Positions 20,201 through 32,331 of a DNA stretch of 64,000 nt are shown piece by piece. The notes beneath the pieces are model-generated. The model saw only the letters and a list, made by a program, of their open reading frames with translations, made no database searches and was not told the origin of the DNA. How positions within the stretch are numbered: position 1 is the stretch's first letter; the number at the start of each line of letters is the position of its first letter. A program made the translations under genes and the position numbers. This stretch comes from Macrothele yani (lineage: Eukaryota > Arthropoda > Arachnida > Araneae > Macrothelidae), in contig CM077013.1 of NCBI GenBank assembly GCA_039090855.1, forward strand, positions 142,311,240 to 142,375,239, given 5' to 3'.

Positions 20201-21209
20201 TACAAGGTCGAGTCGCATTAATGTGACCACCAGCTAATATCCAGAGTAATGGCCGTGTGTAGCGCGGACAGCAGCTAGACGGGCTGGGAGTGACCCAATA
20301 AGGTGCTGGAAGGTGTTCACAGGTATGTGGAACCATGCTGACTGCAGTGAATCTGACAGCTGCTGGAGGATCCATAGAGCGAACAACACGGTCGAGGTGT
20401 TTGTTCCCACAGATGCTCAATTGGGTTAAGTCTGGGAAATAAGGGGGTCAGGGAAGTACTTTGAGGTCTTCATCGTGCTCTTCCAACTACTCTCTGACAT
20501 TTCTAGCTGTGTGACATGTCGTATTGTCGTTCTGGAAGATCCCATCCGCCCCAGGGAAGTTATCGGCATGTATGGGTGTATGTGGTCTGCAAGGATGGAT
20601 TCATAATGAATTCGGTCCGTAGTGCCTTCCACAGTTATGAGTGGACCCAGAGAATGTCACGAAAACATTCCCCAGACCATAACGCTGCCCCCACCAGCTT
20701 GTGTTCTTCCAACAATAATTGAAGAGTGTTTGTTCTTCGATGTTTCTCGCCTTATACGCCAGCGTCTATTCGTTCGATGAAACAGAAAACGTGACTCATC
20801 GGAGAAGGCAATTCTTTGCCAATCAACGGAGGTCCAATTCCGATACTGGCGTGCAAATGCAAGTCTTTTCTGCCGGTGCACTTTGTTAGCATAGGTGCAG
20901 TGACCATCAATGCATTGGAGCCCCATACGCAGCAGGGTTCGCTGAACTGTTGTTTTAAACACACTTCCTGTAGCCCCCTGGTTCATTCGGCCAGTGAGTT
21001 GCTTCACTGTTGCGTGTCGCTTGGCCCTCACGCACCTTCGAAGCCGACGTTTACCTCTCACATCAATGGCACGTCACTACGTGCCATTGATAAGCGACGT
21101 AGACACACTGCGCAGTGTCTACGTCGCTTATTCGCAATGGTGCCATTTTTCTAATCACGATACACTTTAACCACAGCAGCACGCGAACAGTTCACAAACT
21201 GCGCTGTTT
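20201..21209 (-). pseudogene. Tc1-like transposase, 5' end missing (family D)
   Basis: A left end TA-CAAGGTCGAGTCGCATTAAT at 20201 looks like the 3' terminal repeat. The longest minus-strand piece (20657-21061) reads GKRRLRRCVRAKRHATVKQL (second HTH), TTVQRTLLRMGL, RQYRNWTSVDWQRIAFSDES (first catalytic Asp in SDES), then GGGSVMVWGMFS. The second and third acidic boxes lie downstream in shifted frames (HGTDRIHYESILADHIHPYM region near 20600). The N-terminal HTH and 5' end are lost where a SINE1 begins near 21210. A strong palindrome (21090-21131) sits inside the N-terminal coding part. Confidence 0.87.
21090..21131. repeat. Near-perfect 42-bp palindrome
   Basis: ATAAGCGACGTAGACAC (from 21090) pairs with GTGTCTACGTCGCTTAT (ending 21131) around CTGCGCAG. 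Only an AC dinucleotide breaks the symmetry. Just upstream (about 21065-21088) AATGGCACGTCACTACGTGCCATT forms another hairpin, and the right flank CAATGGTGCCATT resembles an inverted echo of it. Confidence 0.92.
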
Positions 21210-21395
21210 CGGACCCCGGGTACTGCCCCCCCCTGTAATAAATAAGGGCGTCTCCCCCCTTTCCTACATCGCTTTCGTGTGACTTTCCTATCGGGCACTC
21301 TAGCCTAAATCTCCTAGCTTCCTATTTCTAAGGGTTGTTTAAGACCTGGGGTCAGACACTCTCTCCCAAAAATCCTCTACATATGATCTGATCTA
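21210..21395 (+). repeat. SINE1 body, 5' truncated
   Basis: GGACCCCGGGTACTGCCCCC, AATAAGGGCGTCTC, CTAGCCTAAATCTCCTAGC, AAGACCTGGGGTCAGACACT, AAATCCTCTACATATGATCT and a short GATCT tail. It lies between Tc1 remnants of two families. Confidence 0.88.
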
Positions 21396-21429
21396 AGGGC
21401 ATTTAAAGTGTCTTGTTGCAAAATTCCTT

Positions 21430-22245
21430 TCAGGGTGACGACGAAACGAGCCACCTAACGGACTTCAAAAGAGGGCTAATTGTTGGTGGCCCGGCTAGTT
21501 GGGGTCTGCGTGACAACAGTCGCAAGGGAAGTGGGGGTGTCGAGAGCAACTGTGCCTAACGTCATGACAGCACGCGGTGTCCGTGGCAAAACCTCGTCTG
21601 CGAAACACAACAGCGGCCGGAAGACGACCTTGACTGATAGACAGGAGAGCATTAAAGAGGATTGTAACCCGTAATAAGACCACGAGCACGAGGCCGAAAA
21701 TTAGTACAGAGCTCAATCTGCATCTCCAGACCCCAGTATCAACGAAAACGGTGAGCAGGGAACTGCATAAACAAGTCATTCATGGCAGAGCTGCTATATG
21801 CAAAACCTCTGGTGCACCGGGTGAATGCACAACGGCGACGGCAGTGGTGCCAGGAGCATACAAAGTGGACTGCCGAAGCACGGAAGCGTACAATGTGGTC
21901 GGATGAACCCACATTCACACTATTCCCCACGGCAGGACGTGTGAACACCGTCAGAAGCGTACAACCCCGACTGTCGTATCGTGGTTTTCAGCAGGTCACC
22001 TGATCACCTTGATAGGACGGATGAAATCATTTTAGCCGACGAAGACCATCCAATGGCTCGGGCATTGTTCTGTGCAGGGGATGCCATCTATCAAGATGAG
22101 AACGCCCCAATTCACAGAGCACGCAATGTCCAATCATGGTTTGAGGAACATGAGGACGAACTTTCACACCTTCCTTAGTCTCCACAATCACCAGACTTAA
22201 GCATCATCGAGCCACTGTGGCAGTACTTCGGGGAAGGGGGGGGGG
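21430..22245 (+). pseudogene. Tc1-like transposase remnant, plus strand (family A)
   Basis: Same family as 3646-4533 and 9512-10253. Pieces in order: VARLVGVCVTTVAREVGVSR (first HTH), SGRKTTLTDRQESIKEDC, then in other frames GRAAICK and CGR-MNPHSHYSP relics. After that, RTDEIILADEDHPMARALFC, YQDENAPIHRARNVQSWFEE (second Asp box, here QDENAP) and HLP-SPQSPDLSIIEPLWQY (third acidic residue region). Several stops and shifts. No terminal repeats were identified at either end. Confidence 0.85.
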
Positions 22246-23378
22246 CATAATTCATTCTATCAACAAAACAACGCACCATGCCATACTCCTCGCTTTGTTA
22301 TAGGGCATGGGCATTGTTTCGAAAAGTTCGGCAGGTCAACCCAGAGTTGACTTGAACCAATGCCGTCTAGAGAAAATACAAACCCTTTTTTAGTGACGTC
22401 ACGCGAAAACCAAGGCTTCCGATTGTTTTTCCAACGCTGTCGTGTAGGACACGACACCGACGTACTAAGGCATGTAGCATGAGAGTGACGTCACAAACGG
22501 AGGGAACTTATCTCTCAAATGTGATGGTATTGTACTTTCTAGCAGGCTTTGCCTGAAGCCCAACAGAGAAATTCTGGGACAAACTGGATCGCCAGCCAAC
22601 AAACAAAAATTTTATTTGTATTCTACGCCAAGAAATTTCGGATTTTTAGTATAGTTATACTATTTTGAGTACAACAAACAAAGCTGGACAGATTGTTTGT
22701 GAATGCCGAATGGCAGAACACATCGGCGGACATTTACAAATAACTAGTGGATAGTATTCCATGAACACTACAGGCCATTATAAAGAACAAAGGTTTCAGC
22801 AGACGATATTAAAATTTCCGTACAAAAGGATTTCCAGACTTGTGATATTAAGGCTAAGGAAGTGTATATACCGATGGCCACGTTTGTCTGGAACTTTAAA
22901 AGCAGAATTCAAATTTCAACTAAACAATATCGCTGTCGGACTTTCAAACACAAAATATCTTGCGTTTCGAGAAATATTCACAGAAAATTCAAATAAAAAG
23001 TACTGTCGCATATATTTTAATGGGAGTTAGCATGTTGCATACCAACTTCATGTCGCATATATTTTTAACAGCAGTTAGACGCCCGTCGTTGCCGTTTAAA
23101 AGATACAGTCAACAACGTAGCTAAAGACTCGTTCACCAGATGTATGAAACATCGTTCCCGCACTACACTTTCCATGGGTTCGCGGATCACTTTATTGACT
23201 CCCACATTAGTTTCACAGAAAGTGTTGGATCTGCCCACCACGACTTCCGAACAAGTAGGAGTCACAGGAAGTGAACCAAGAAGTGCGCAGTTCAGTTTTC
23301 CTGCCCCTCGTCATTCGTCGCACTGTTATTTCAATGGAGGATATAGCCTACGACTTATGAAATGATGCTGGGAATTTC
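22246..23378. other. Stretch without recognised genes
   Basis: A poly-G run near 22235-22247 and AT-rich sequence. An 89-codon frame (22761-23030) has no known motif. Confidence 0.5.
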
Positions 23379-23386
23379 CACCCTTA

Positions 23387-24691
23387 CAGAGGCGTAGCCG
23401 AGGGGAGGCCGGACCCCCTTGAGGGGGACTGAGTACGAATTTAAAGCGATATATACAGTATGTACATATACACACACACATGAGCCGTTACATTATGACT
23501 ACCTACCTAATAAGCTACAGGACTTCTTTTAGCTCGCAAAACAGTAGCCACTCGGCGAGGCACCGATTCGAAGGGGTGGCGATAGGTATCCTTGGGTATC
23601 TGGTACCATAATGTCAACAGCAGGTCGTCCAGTTCCCGTACATTTCGGGGTGGTGGTGCTTTTCCAAGTCGAACCATAAAAGTTCGATTGGGTTCATGTC
23701 AGGTGAATTTGGAGGCCAGGACATTAACATAAAGTCACCAGCATATTCCTCGAACCACTCCTTGACGATTCTGGCAGTGTAGCATGTCGTATTTTCCTGT
23801 TGGCAATGGTCATCACCAGCAGGGAACACAGTTGCCATTAATGGGTGAACTTGGTTCGCAACGATGTTCAGATACCTGTCAAGGAGTGTGCTATTGGGAT
23901 AATAGGGCCTAAAAGTGTTCCAAGAAAACATAGCCCACAGCATAACTGCGCCGCCGCCGTCCGCGCTAGGCCGTCTACGTGATGCACGAATCTTGATTCG
24001 TCAGGCCACTTTCTTCTAATAACCACAAGGCAATCTTGATGATCTTGGGCTAATTAATGCGTTGTTTGAGATGACCTGCAGTGAGCATGAGGACCCGGCT
24101 GGGCCTTCGGCTACGCAGGCCCATGCGCGGAAGGCTGCGATGAGCTGTTTGCTGCGACACATTGCCCTGATCACAACTCAACTGTTGTAACTGCGGGTGG
24201 TTTGTCGCACTGTGGCCCTACGGTCGCTGTGAACAATGCGCGACAGTCTCCGCTCCCCCCCCCTGGCATCGATGAGCTGCGGACGACACAAGGCTGGACG
24301 GACGACAGTTCGTCATTTGGCCAACTGTGCACCACTTTTGATACGTACTCACTACAGCGGCACGTGAACAAACCACAAGCCGCGCCGTTTCCGAGATCGT
24401 AGTTCCGAGGAGTTTTGCCATCACAATTTGTCCTTTGTCAAACTCCGATAAATCGGCAGCTTTTCCCATTCTGACTCCGAACACTCTACTAACCGAAAGC
24501 CTGTCTTCGGTTTGTATGTATACTGCTCTGTGAGCCTCATCTGACTGTTCGGTCTCCAGGCGCGCTCATTTCTCTAGACTGGAGGTGGTCATAATTGTAA
24601 TCGATCATCTGTGCAAATCACTTTCGCAAATGAACCAAATCCATGGACACCTCCCCCCCCCCCCGTTAAGGAATTTCTGGCTACACCACTG
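23387..24691. mobile_element. hAT-like non-autonomous element with 8-bp TSD, host of a Tc1 insertion
   Basis: The left end CAGAGGCGTAGCC (23387) and the complement of the right end CAGTGGTGTAGCC (24691) match at 11 of 13 positions. The flanks CACCCTTA (23379-23386) and CACCCCTA (24692-24699) look like an 8-bp target duplication with one mismatch, the size typical of hAT elements (family knowledge). After removing the Tc1 at 23470-24614 only about 160 bp remain, so it is MITE-sized with no coding capacity. A single similar end lies at 2367-2383. Confidence 0.78.
23470..24614 (-). mobile_element. Tc1-like element nested in the hAT-like element (family E)
   Basis: The ends TGAGCCGTTACATTATGACT (left) and GGTGGTCATAATTGTAATCG (right) are inverted relatives. 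Minus-strand pieces: [20 protein letters not shown] and [13 protein letters not shown] (HTH), then MLWAMFSWNTF, ILADRYLNIVANQVHPLMAT, DDHCQQENTTCYTARIVKEW (second acidic box, Asp changed: QQENTTC) and SPDMNPIELLWFDLE (third). Internal deletion between HTH and core near 23980-24060 and several frameshifts. The ~1.14-kb length and sequence match the better-preserved copy at 62507-63650. Confidence 0.88.
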
Positions 24692-24699
24692 CACCCCTA

Positions 24700-25695
<996 letters not shown>

Positions 25696-25755
25696 CTTTT
25701 GATAACCCCGTTTTCTTAGTAAATAACACTTTACGACGGCACACACAGTTTTTAA

Positions 25756-27110
25756 TACCGGGTGCGCCATATAAAAGAGGCCCCGTGGCCAGACGTTGTT
25801 AGGCGGGTTAAAGTTGTTTGGCAGGTTTCCAGTTAAAACCGCTTTGTTCCACTTCTAACCGGTTTCTGTGTGTACAGCTGCAAAGGAATTCTCCGGAGTG
25901 GTTAGTCACAGCCAGAGCAGTGTAGGTACGCGGTCGTAAGTGTAGAGAGAACAAAGTCAACGCAAATGGTTTTAAGTACGGAATAACGGATTTTTATTGT
26001 GGAACAGTATTTCAGAATTAACTCCTACAAGGTTTTAAAATGAGTTCTTTACAGAAAAATGTCCACATTGTGCAGCACCGGCGAAATCAGTGGTACAGAA
26101 GTTAGAGCGGAAATTTCGTGAAACCGCACGGTGTGCAACAGGAAAAGAAACAAACCCAACACAATTCGTACTGAAGACAATATATCAAGGATGTGTGCAC
26201 AATGATGTTACAAAGCCCTCAGAAGTCGATTCGCCTATTATCGTCTGCAACGGGAATATCTGCCACGTCATGCCGACGCATACTTAAGGTGGATTTGCAT
26301 ATTCGGCCGTACAAAGTTATGGCGCTCCAAGAACTTAAAACTCCTTGATTACGCAAAACGGATGCAATATTGTAAGTGGTTTCAGGAGACCATTTGTCAG
26401 CGGTGAAATGGGCCCAACACTTTATTACATGACAGATGAAGCATAGTTTCATCTGTCCGGGTATGCCAATGCGCAAAACAGTAGGATTTGGACCGACACG
26501 AATCCCAGACGGACAATGGAGACTCCTCTGTACGACCAAAAGATAGGCGTTTGATGTGCTGTGCCTGTGAAGAGGATCGTCGACCCATTCTTTTCCACTG
26601 ATACCATCAACTCGGAGCGTTATGTTTAGCAACTGTTCCAACCCATTTGTTGCCACACTTACAGAAGAGCGGACATATGCTTTTTTTCCAGCAGAATGGT
26701 GCAACGGCGCATACTGCGCGGAACAGTCTACGTGCTGTGCATGAAATGTTTGGGGAGGACAGGGACTATGGCCACCCAGATCACCCGATCTCTCCAGCTG
26801 TGATTTTTATCTGTGGGGAGCATTGAAAGGGAAAGTGTACGCAACTAATCCGCACACCCTTGATGAATTAAAAGTGAACATTACGGATACCATAATCCAG
26901 ATTACTGCTGATGAGTTGTGGCGCATTATGAACATGTTCCGTCGTGTGCAGCTGTGTCTTAATGTCGGAGGACAGTACTTTCAGCAATTGTTGTAAACAA
27001 AGGTAAATTACTCCCGTTTTCTGTCATTTCAACTATTCTTTACCGTGTATAGTAACATTGACTGTTGTCGTTCATTATACTTGGGCCTCTTTTATATGGC
27101 ACACCCTGTA
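25756..27110 (+). mobile_element. Mariner/Tc1-superfamily element (DUF4817-type transposase), complete ends
   Basis: A 1355-bp element flanked by TA (25756-25757, 27109-27110). Inverted ends GGGTGCGCCATATAAAAGAG and its complement ending at 27108 have two or three mismatches over 27 bp. Plus-strand protein pieces: KSIRLLSSATGISATSCRRI and LKVDLHIRPYKVMALQEL (HTH region), DYAKRMQYCKWFQ, DEA-stop-FHLSGYANAQNSRIW (first catalytic Asp present but a TAG replaces the Trp codon), QQNGATAHTAR (second catalytic Asp replaced by Asn) and PDLSSCDFYLWGALKGKVYA. The end has DELWRIMNMFRRVQLCLNVG. Many frameshifts. The layout is that of DUF4817 'Tc3-like' transposases (family knowledge). Inactive but structurally whole. 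Confidence 0.92.
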
Positions 27111-27149
27111 TTTAGATCTTCGGGGCCAAATTGTTGCCATAAGTCTCTA

Positions 27150-28290
27150 CGAAATATTTACCTCCGAGTCTATTGCTCTGTGGGCCTGGCAACAGACAAC
27201 TATGAACAGTAGAATGGATCGTAGGGCAGAGAGCTACGTGGCTTTCAAAGTTGCACGATCACAGGAAGGATGCGATGCCAACTTAGTAACAAGTCAGTTA
27301 GGGAAATTTCTGCCCTGCTGCAGCTCCCACGACCAACTAACTGTAAGCGATGCTACTGTGAAGTGGAAATGCTTAAAAAGCAACAACAGGCGTAATCCCG
27401 ACCTGATAAGCCACGTAAATTGACAGAGCGGGACCGCCGAGTTCTAAAGCGGGAGATGCGGCAAAATCGTCTGTCCTCGGTTGCAACACTTACCACGGAG
27501 TTCCAAAATGCCTCTGGAAACTACGCCAGTACCATAACGATTCATCGACAGCTGAAGTGAGTGGGTTTCCATAGCTTAGAAACGGATCACAAGCTTAACC
27601 TCACTATGATCAACGTCAAGCATTAGTTGGAATGGTGTAAAGCTCAGCACCTGCGGACTCTAGACAGCAGAAACGCGTTCTCTGGAGTGATGAACCACGC
27701 TTCACCATCCGGCAATCCGACCGGCGAGTCTTTCCATACTGTGCCAACTGTGAAGTTTGGTGGAGAAGTCGTCATGCTCTGGGGCTCTTTTTTCATGGTT
27801 TGGGGATGGACATCCTAGTCCCAGTGCCCGAGAATCTTTACGCTACGGCCTCTAATGACGTTCTCGACAATTCTGTGCTCCCAACATTATGGCAACAGTT
27901 TGCTGAATGCCCTTTCCTTTACCAACAAGGCAATGCCTCATTGTCCACAAAGCGAGGTCCGCGCGGGAATGGTTTGATGAGATGGGTGTGGAAGAACTGA
28001 CTGTGTGGCACGCACAGAACCCCGATCTCAACCCCACTGAACATTTTTTGTATAAATTGGAACGCCGCCGGACATAGGTGACCGACCTGACTAATAATGC
28101 CACACACGGAACCCTGATCTCAACCCCACTGAACATTTTTTGTATGAATGCCGAGCCGCCCGATATCGGTGACCGACCTGACTAATAATGCCCTTGAGGC
28201 AGAATGGAATTCCCGCATCAACGTAGCAATGTGACAGCGCCCGCTACTCGAGGCTACACATTTTGGTGGAAAATCCATTCCCGAGTTCAT
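27150..28290 (+). pseudogene. Tc1-like transposase remnant (family F)
   Basis: Plus strand. Pieces: PRKLTERDRRVLKREMRQNR and SSVATLTTEFQNASG (second HTH), STITIHRQLK, LEWCKAQHLRTLD, FGGEVVMLWGSFFMVWG (core beta strand) and VPENLYATASNDVLDNSVLP. A FLYQQGNASL box follows in which the catalytic Asp is Gly (QQGNA). The C-terminal PDLNPTEHFLY motif occurs twice because of a 92-bp duplication. Frameshifts occur between blocks. It begins only about 40 bp after the mariner element at 25756-27110. Terminal repeats were not identified. Confidence 0.85.
28018..28201 (+). repeat. 92-bp tandem duplication inside transposase C-terminus
   Basis: AACCCCGATCTCAACCCCAC at 28018 and AACCCTGATCTCAACCCCAC at 28110 start two copies. 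Each runs through GAACATTTTTTGTAT and ends with GGTGACCGACCTGACTAATA. Confidence 0.92.
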
Positions 28291-29149
28291 TCATTCATTT
28301 TTATTAATTCGGGAAATTTTTGAGGAAAGAGTGCGTTTTTAATTTATTTTATTTTATTTTGCCATTAGCCCCACTTTCGGGTGATTCTTCTTTCTTTTTT
28401 TTTCTTTTTTTCCTCCCCCTCTCCTCTCCCATGGGCAGTTGAGAAGCGCCAGTAGGACCCTAGCGAGACGTCGCATACCGTTAGGAGACAGCGTATGGAG
28501 TCACCATCAACGGGCCGACTTTGTAGTATGTTTTATTGGGGTCATCAAGGTGTCCACCGTGTCTGGCTTCCACAAAGAGTTCGAGAAGTCAGACTTATGG
28601 AACCGAAACTAACTATTTTATTGGGTTAGGATTCATGGCCCGGTGGTTATATCACGCGGCTAACGTAACTTGAAGAGCTGTTCTCAGAATTTTCGCGAGA
28701 ACGGGTAGCAATTCTGACCCACTAACGAATGGATGAACCAAATGTTAATTCTATGACCAGTAGGATTTAGACTTTAAAATTTAATTCAGGGAGGCTTGCG
28801 TTTCCCACCTAGTGATTGGATGATGGGATATTTTGAGGTAATGGGGGTCCTTCTTGGGGGTTGTCGAAAATTTTCAAATGGAAGAGAATCACTTCGTCAT
28901 TTTTACTTGATCGAGAAGAATCTCTTATTCCTTGTGACCTGTTTATTTATTTTATTTTATTTTATTTATTTTTTTTTTATTTTTATTTTTTTTTTTTGCC
29001 TTGAATGTTCGTGACTTTCCTTCACGACTGTCACCCAGGAGCTGCTATGTAAAGTTTGCCCTTTGCCAGCATTTTGGTTATATTTGTGCGTGGCCCAAAA
29101 CTTGGTCACCGCTAGGATTTATCAGAGACTGGCAACTTAATCGCTGCCA
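28291..29149. other. Stretch without recognised genes
   Basis: T-rich (TTTTA and TTTAT runs at 28340-28430 and 28940-29000). Short frames only. Confidence 0.55.
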
Positions 29150-29240
29150 AAAGCCGCAGGTGGCCTAGTGGTCAACGTTCGTGACTGCGACGGAGAAGAC
29201 CTCGGGTTCGATCCCAGGCAGGTACGAACGCTGGAACAAC
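29150..29240 (+). repeat. SINE1 head, left half of a split SINE
   Basis: GCCGCAGGTGGCCTAGTGGT (A-box region), GGGTTCGATCCCAGGCAGGT (B box) and ACGAACGCTGGAACAAC, then TA. The matching body resumes at 43756 (AATACCCGCCGTGCGTCGGA). Joined at a single TA the two halves give a normal SINE1 register, compared with 15608-15890 and 18508-18791. Confidence 0.93.
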
Positions 29241-29242
29241 TA

Positions 29243-29517
29243 CACTGTTAAAAATTCCCGTAAAAAAAGTCTTGTTGCCCGTGTATTTTTACGATCAAGG
29301 CTCGTTTCTGCAGTTTCAAGGCGATGCCCGTATTTTAACGGGCATGGATATGTAGGACAACTGTTCAAAACCGTAATTTTACGGGCGTTGCTAAGAGGCA
29401 CGGGCTAGCCAATGAACGATAATGACAGAAAAGGAATGCTGCATGCGTCGCTTTCTGCTATTGGTCAGCGAGTCGTCACGTGATTTTACGGTGGCTGCTC
29501 GTCTTTTTACCAAGACG
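29243..29517 (+). repeat. Left subterminal region with palindromic CCCGTAA/TTACGGG words
   Basis: After the TIR come TTCCCGTAAAAA, TTGCCCGTGTATTTTTACG, a hairpin ATGCCCGTATTTTAACGGGC (29324-29345), ACCGTAATTTTACGGGC near 29370 and GATTTTACGGTGG near 29483. Repeated subterminal words of this kind are typical transposase-binding sites in large TIR elements (family knowledge; function here is inferred). Confidence 0.75.
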
Positions 29518-29897
29518 AAGGGATGGACGATATTTTCAAAAGTATGATATCTTTAAATATTTCTGAGACCGATATATTGAATCGAAAATATCTGTATTTA
29601 AAGATCAATATATCGGATTGATTTTTCGATATTTTTCAATACTTCTGATCTCAATAAGACTGATATTTCGGTTTATTCACTGCATACTGCATTTGGGTTA
29701 TTACTGAATCCGATCCAATGTTGTGTTAAGTATTGGCTATTGGGAACTTGGGACTAATTGGCTGTTGGCTTGTTCGCACAAATCTCAGCCAGTACTAAAT
29801 TATCCTGCAGCTTGAAAATATAGCTGCAATCAAGTTTTGTTAATACCATTAAAATAGTGATATCTCAGAAAAGTAATGTATATTACTAACTTCGTAC

Positions 29898-30150
29898 CTT
29901 TTACAAGACGGTCGCTGTACTTGGAAATAAACGTAGTGCGTTTATTTTGCCATTTCAGTCGTTTTGTTGTGTAAATAATTATTTCCGATAGCGGAATTGA
30001 TATTTAACGTTTTTTTACAAGACCGACGCCATGGGTTTTACGACTTTAAAACTCGTTAAAAACTTAGTGCTTTTATTTCGCCCTTTTACGTTGTTTTGTT
30101 ACGTAAATAAATATTTTCGACAGCGGAATTAACATTTTACGTTTTTATAA
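29898..30150 (+). repeat. Imperfect tandem duplication, ~116-131 bp
   Basis: The blocks TTTACAAGAC-C/G-G, AACGTAGTGCGTTTATTTTGCC / AACTTAGTGCTTTTATTTCGCC, GTTTTGTTGTGTAAATAA / GTTTTGTTACGTAAATAA and AGCGGAATT recur in order. Located in the left part of the 14.5-kb element. Confidence 0.8.
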
Positions 30151-32020
30151 TTCATAAAAATTCGCTAAAAATATATCTTGTATGCTGAGCTGGAAAGCCA
30201 ACATCAGGGTTGTTTACATCGTAGCCATGGTAATGTAAGGGCGTATTTATATTATATATTTTATACATTTATGTAATGTAAGGTGGCATATATTTATGCC
30301 CCCCCCCAAAGTGTTTAAATGTGTTTTATTTATTGTTAAAATGTGCCTTACATTGGAAACAAAAATGCTTAATTTAATAAAAAAATTCATTAATTTACGT
30401 TAAATTTTTTTTTTTTTTTTTTCTATTCTCATTCTTTTATTTTGTCCTGGTGGATTTAATTTTTTTCATTTCATTGGCACGGCACGCCCTCAGAAAAAAT
30501 CTATATATGCCCCTTGTTGCATTTCTTAATGAAGGGGCAGAGCACAGATGGGATGGAAGTGGCCAAAGGGCAGGAAGTTGTCACATAAATTTACAGAACA
30601 TAAATGCGGAAACTGTTTTTTTTACCAAAACATGTTATCATGATTCTCTGTACTTAACATTGCTACCTATGCAAGATTGTTGATACAGCGAGACAAAATT
30701 AGTCAAAAAAGCAATCATAAAAGTGTTGTGCACTTTTGTGTTTATATAACATCTGCACTCCCCTTCCACTAATGGGGGGGGGGGGGGGGCTGTGGATAGT
30801 ATCAACTGTCACCAACGATATTTGAAGGTTTTGGTTATCATTTGAAAGTAAACAAATTAGATGTCAACTTTCCTGTTAAGCACACTCAACATCTTTTTAA
30901 AGAATATACATGAATAAAAAAACACACTTGAAATGGAATTTGTGGCAGAAATATTTTGCTACATAGAAGACCAGTAAACCACAGGCAATTGGGTAAATAA
31001 GTCTCATTGATTTGATTATTCTACACATGTTAAGGTTTTTCCATTATTCGAAATGTTTATTTAAGTACAAAAGCGGAGTAAAATGCCTAAAACAAAATCA
31101 CTGGGTTACTTCTGTCTGAAACATTACCCCCTTAGCCTGTAATCACAGCATATAATTGCAATTTCTAATGCAGAATGTTCTGCAAAGTCATAATATTGTT
31201 GAGAGGTAAATGGCTAGAGCTTTTTAATGCAATTTTGAAGAAGTTTGCACACATACATGAAAATATATTATTTCAAAGTTAGTGTGCATATACATTGTAG
31301 ATACATATATAATTTTTTTGTAAAAAAAAAACAAAAAAAAAAACAAACTGAAAATACAACAAACCTTGTTAACAGGTTTCGGCCTAATTTGCCCAGTGTT
31401 ATCCATTTTGTCATTATGTCTATTTCACTCTTGATAATAACTGTGAACATATTTTTTTTTTTTTTTTTTTGTGAAAACTGTTATTCTTAAACGGAATGGC
31501 ATTAACAAAATTCTGTTGTCCAGAAAAGTTTTAATGTGCAGTGCTCTTCCTCATTTGATTTCTCTAGTGTTTCTTTACAGTATACAAAGTTACTTTTTTC
31601 AAAATTCTTTTGCTGCTAAAATCTAATAAATGTGCAATGTAAAAATTGCATTTGTACTCATAAATATGGGTTCTTGGTTTGATTAAAAGGCAATACATTG
31701 TGCCAAATGTTTGACACTAGCTGTAGGAAGGGAGTTCTTAGACTACCATTAAAGATTATATGAATACCTTGCATTGCACCCATCGGTTTTACATTTGTTC
31801 AAGTTTGCAAAAATTGTATGTGATTTTATACCTGCTACAACTGATTCAGCATCAATATCAGGAAAATTCTAATACAAAAAGATTACTTCTTCCTCAGAAA
31901 CTGCTAGAAAACAGTCAAATTTTCAAAATAAGAAGCACTGTTCATTAAATGTGAAAATCCTCCAAATATGTGGCGTCAGTGAATAAACAAAGATGTCGCT
32001 CTTTCCAGGTTTTAGCAATT
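30151..32020. other. Interior of the 14.5-kb element, no recognised gene
   Basis: AT-rich with several long homopolymers (poly-T near 30408, poly-G near 30775, poly-T near 31450). Frames of 60-80 codons without known motifs, for example 30450-30683. Confidence 0.5.
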
Positions 32021-32125
32021 AAATGTCATGAAATCTATTCAGTCAAGAAATCTATTTATTAAATGTCATGAATAAAATCTATTCAGTCATGAAATATTCA
32101 TTAAATGTCATGGAAACTATTCAGT
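32020..32125 (+). repeat. Short degenerate tandem repeat (TTAAATGTCATGAA)
   Basis: ATTAAATGTCATG followed by AAA/ATC-TATTCAGTCA recurs about three times with ~40-bp spacing. Confidence 0.75.
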
Positions 32126-32189
32126 ATCTAAATAATCATGGAAAATGTGCCTACCAAGTGGTAAAATACATAAAGAAGTTGTTCCTGTC

Positions 32190-32250
32190 TTGTCTTTCCT
32201 GGAACCACTGGCCCTAAATTAGGGACATGTGTCTGCTTATGGTGAATCGA
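32190..32250 (+). repeat. SINE2 3' fragment
   Basis: CTTTCCTGGAACCACTGGCC, CTAAATTAGGGACATG and CTGCTTATGG match the SINE2 body; head and tail are absent. A (CA)n tract follows at 32296-32330. Confidence 0.75.
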
Positions 32251-32293
32251 GCTTCTACACATTCGGGAACAACTTTAGATGCTCATGGAGATC

Positions 32294-32331
<38 letters not shown>

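Noticed and set aside
29150..29240. Possible tRNA genes at this and other tRNA-like heads (6700, 13060, 17345, 36885).
   Set aside because: Each has A- and B-box-like words but no consistent cloverleaf. Each is followed by the same SINE body and is repeated with divergence, so they are SINE heads.
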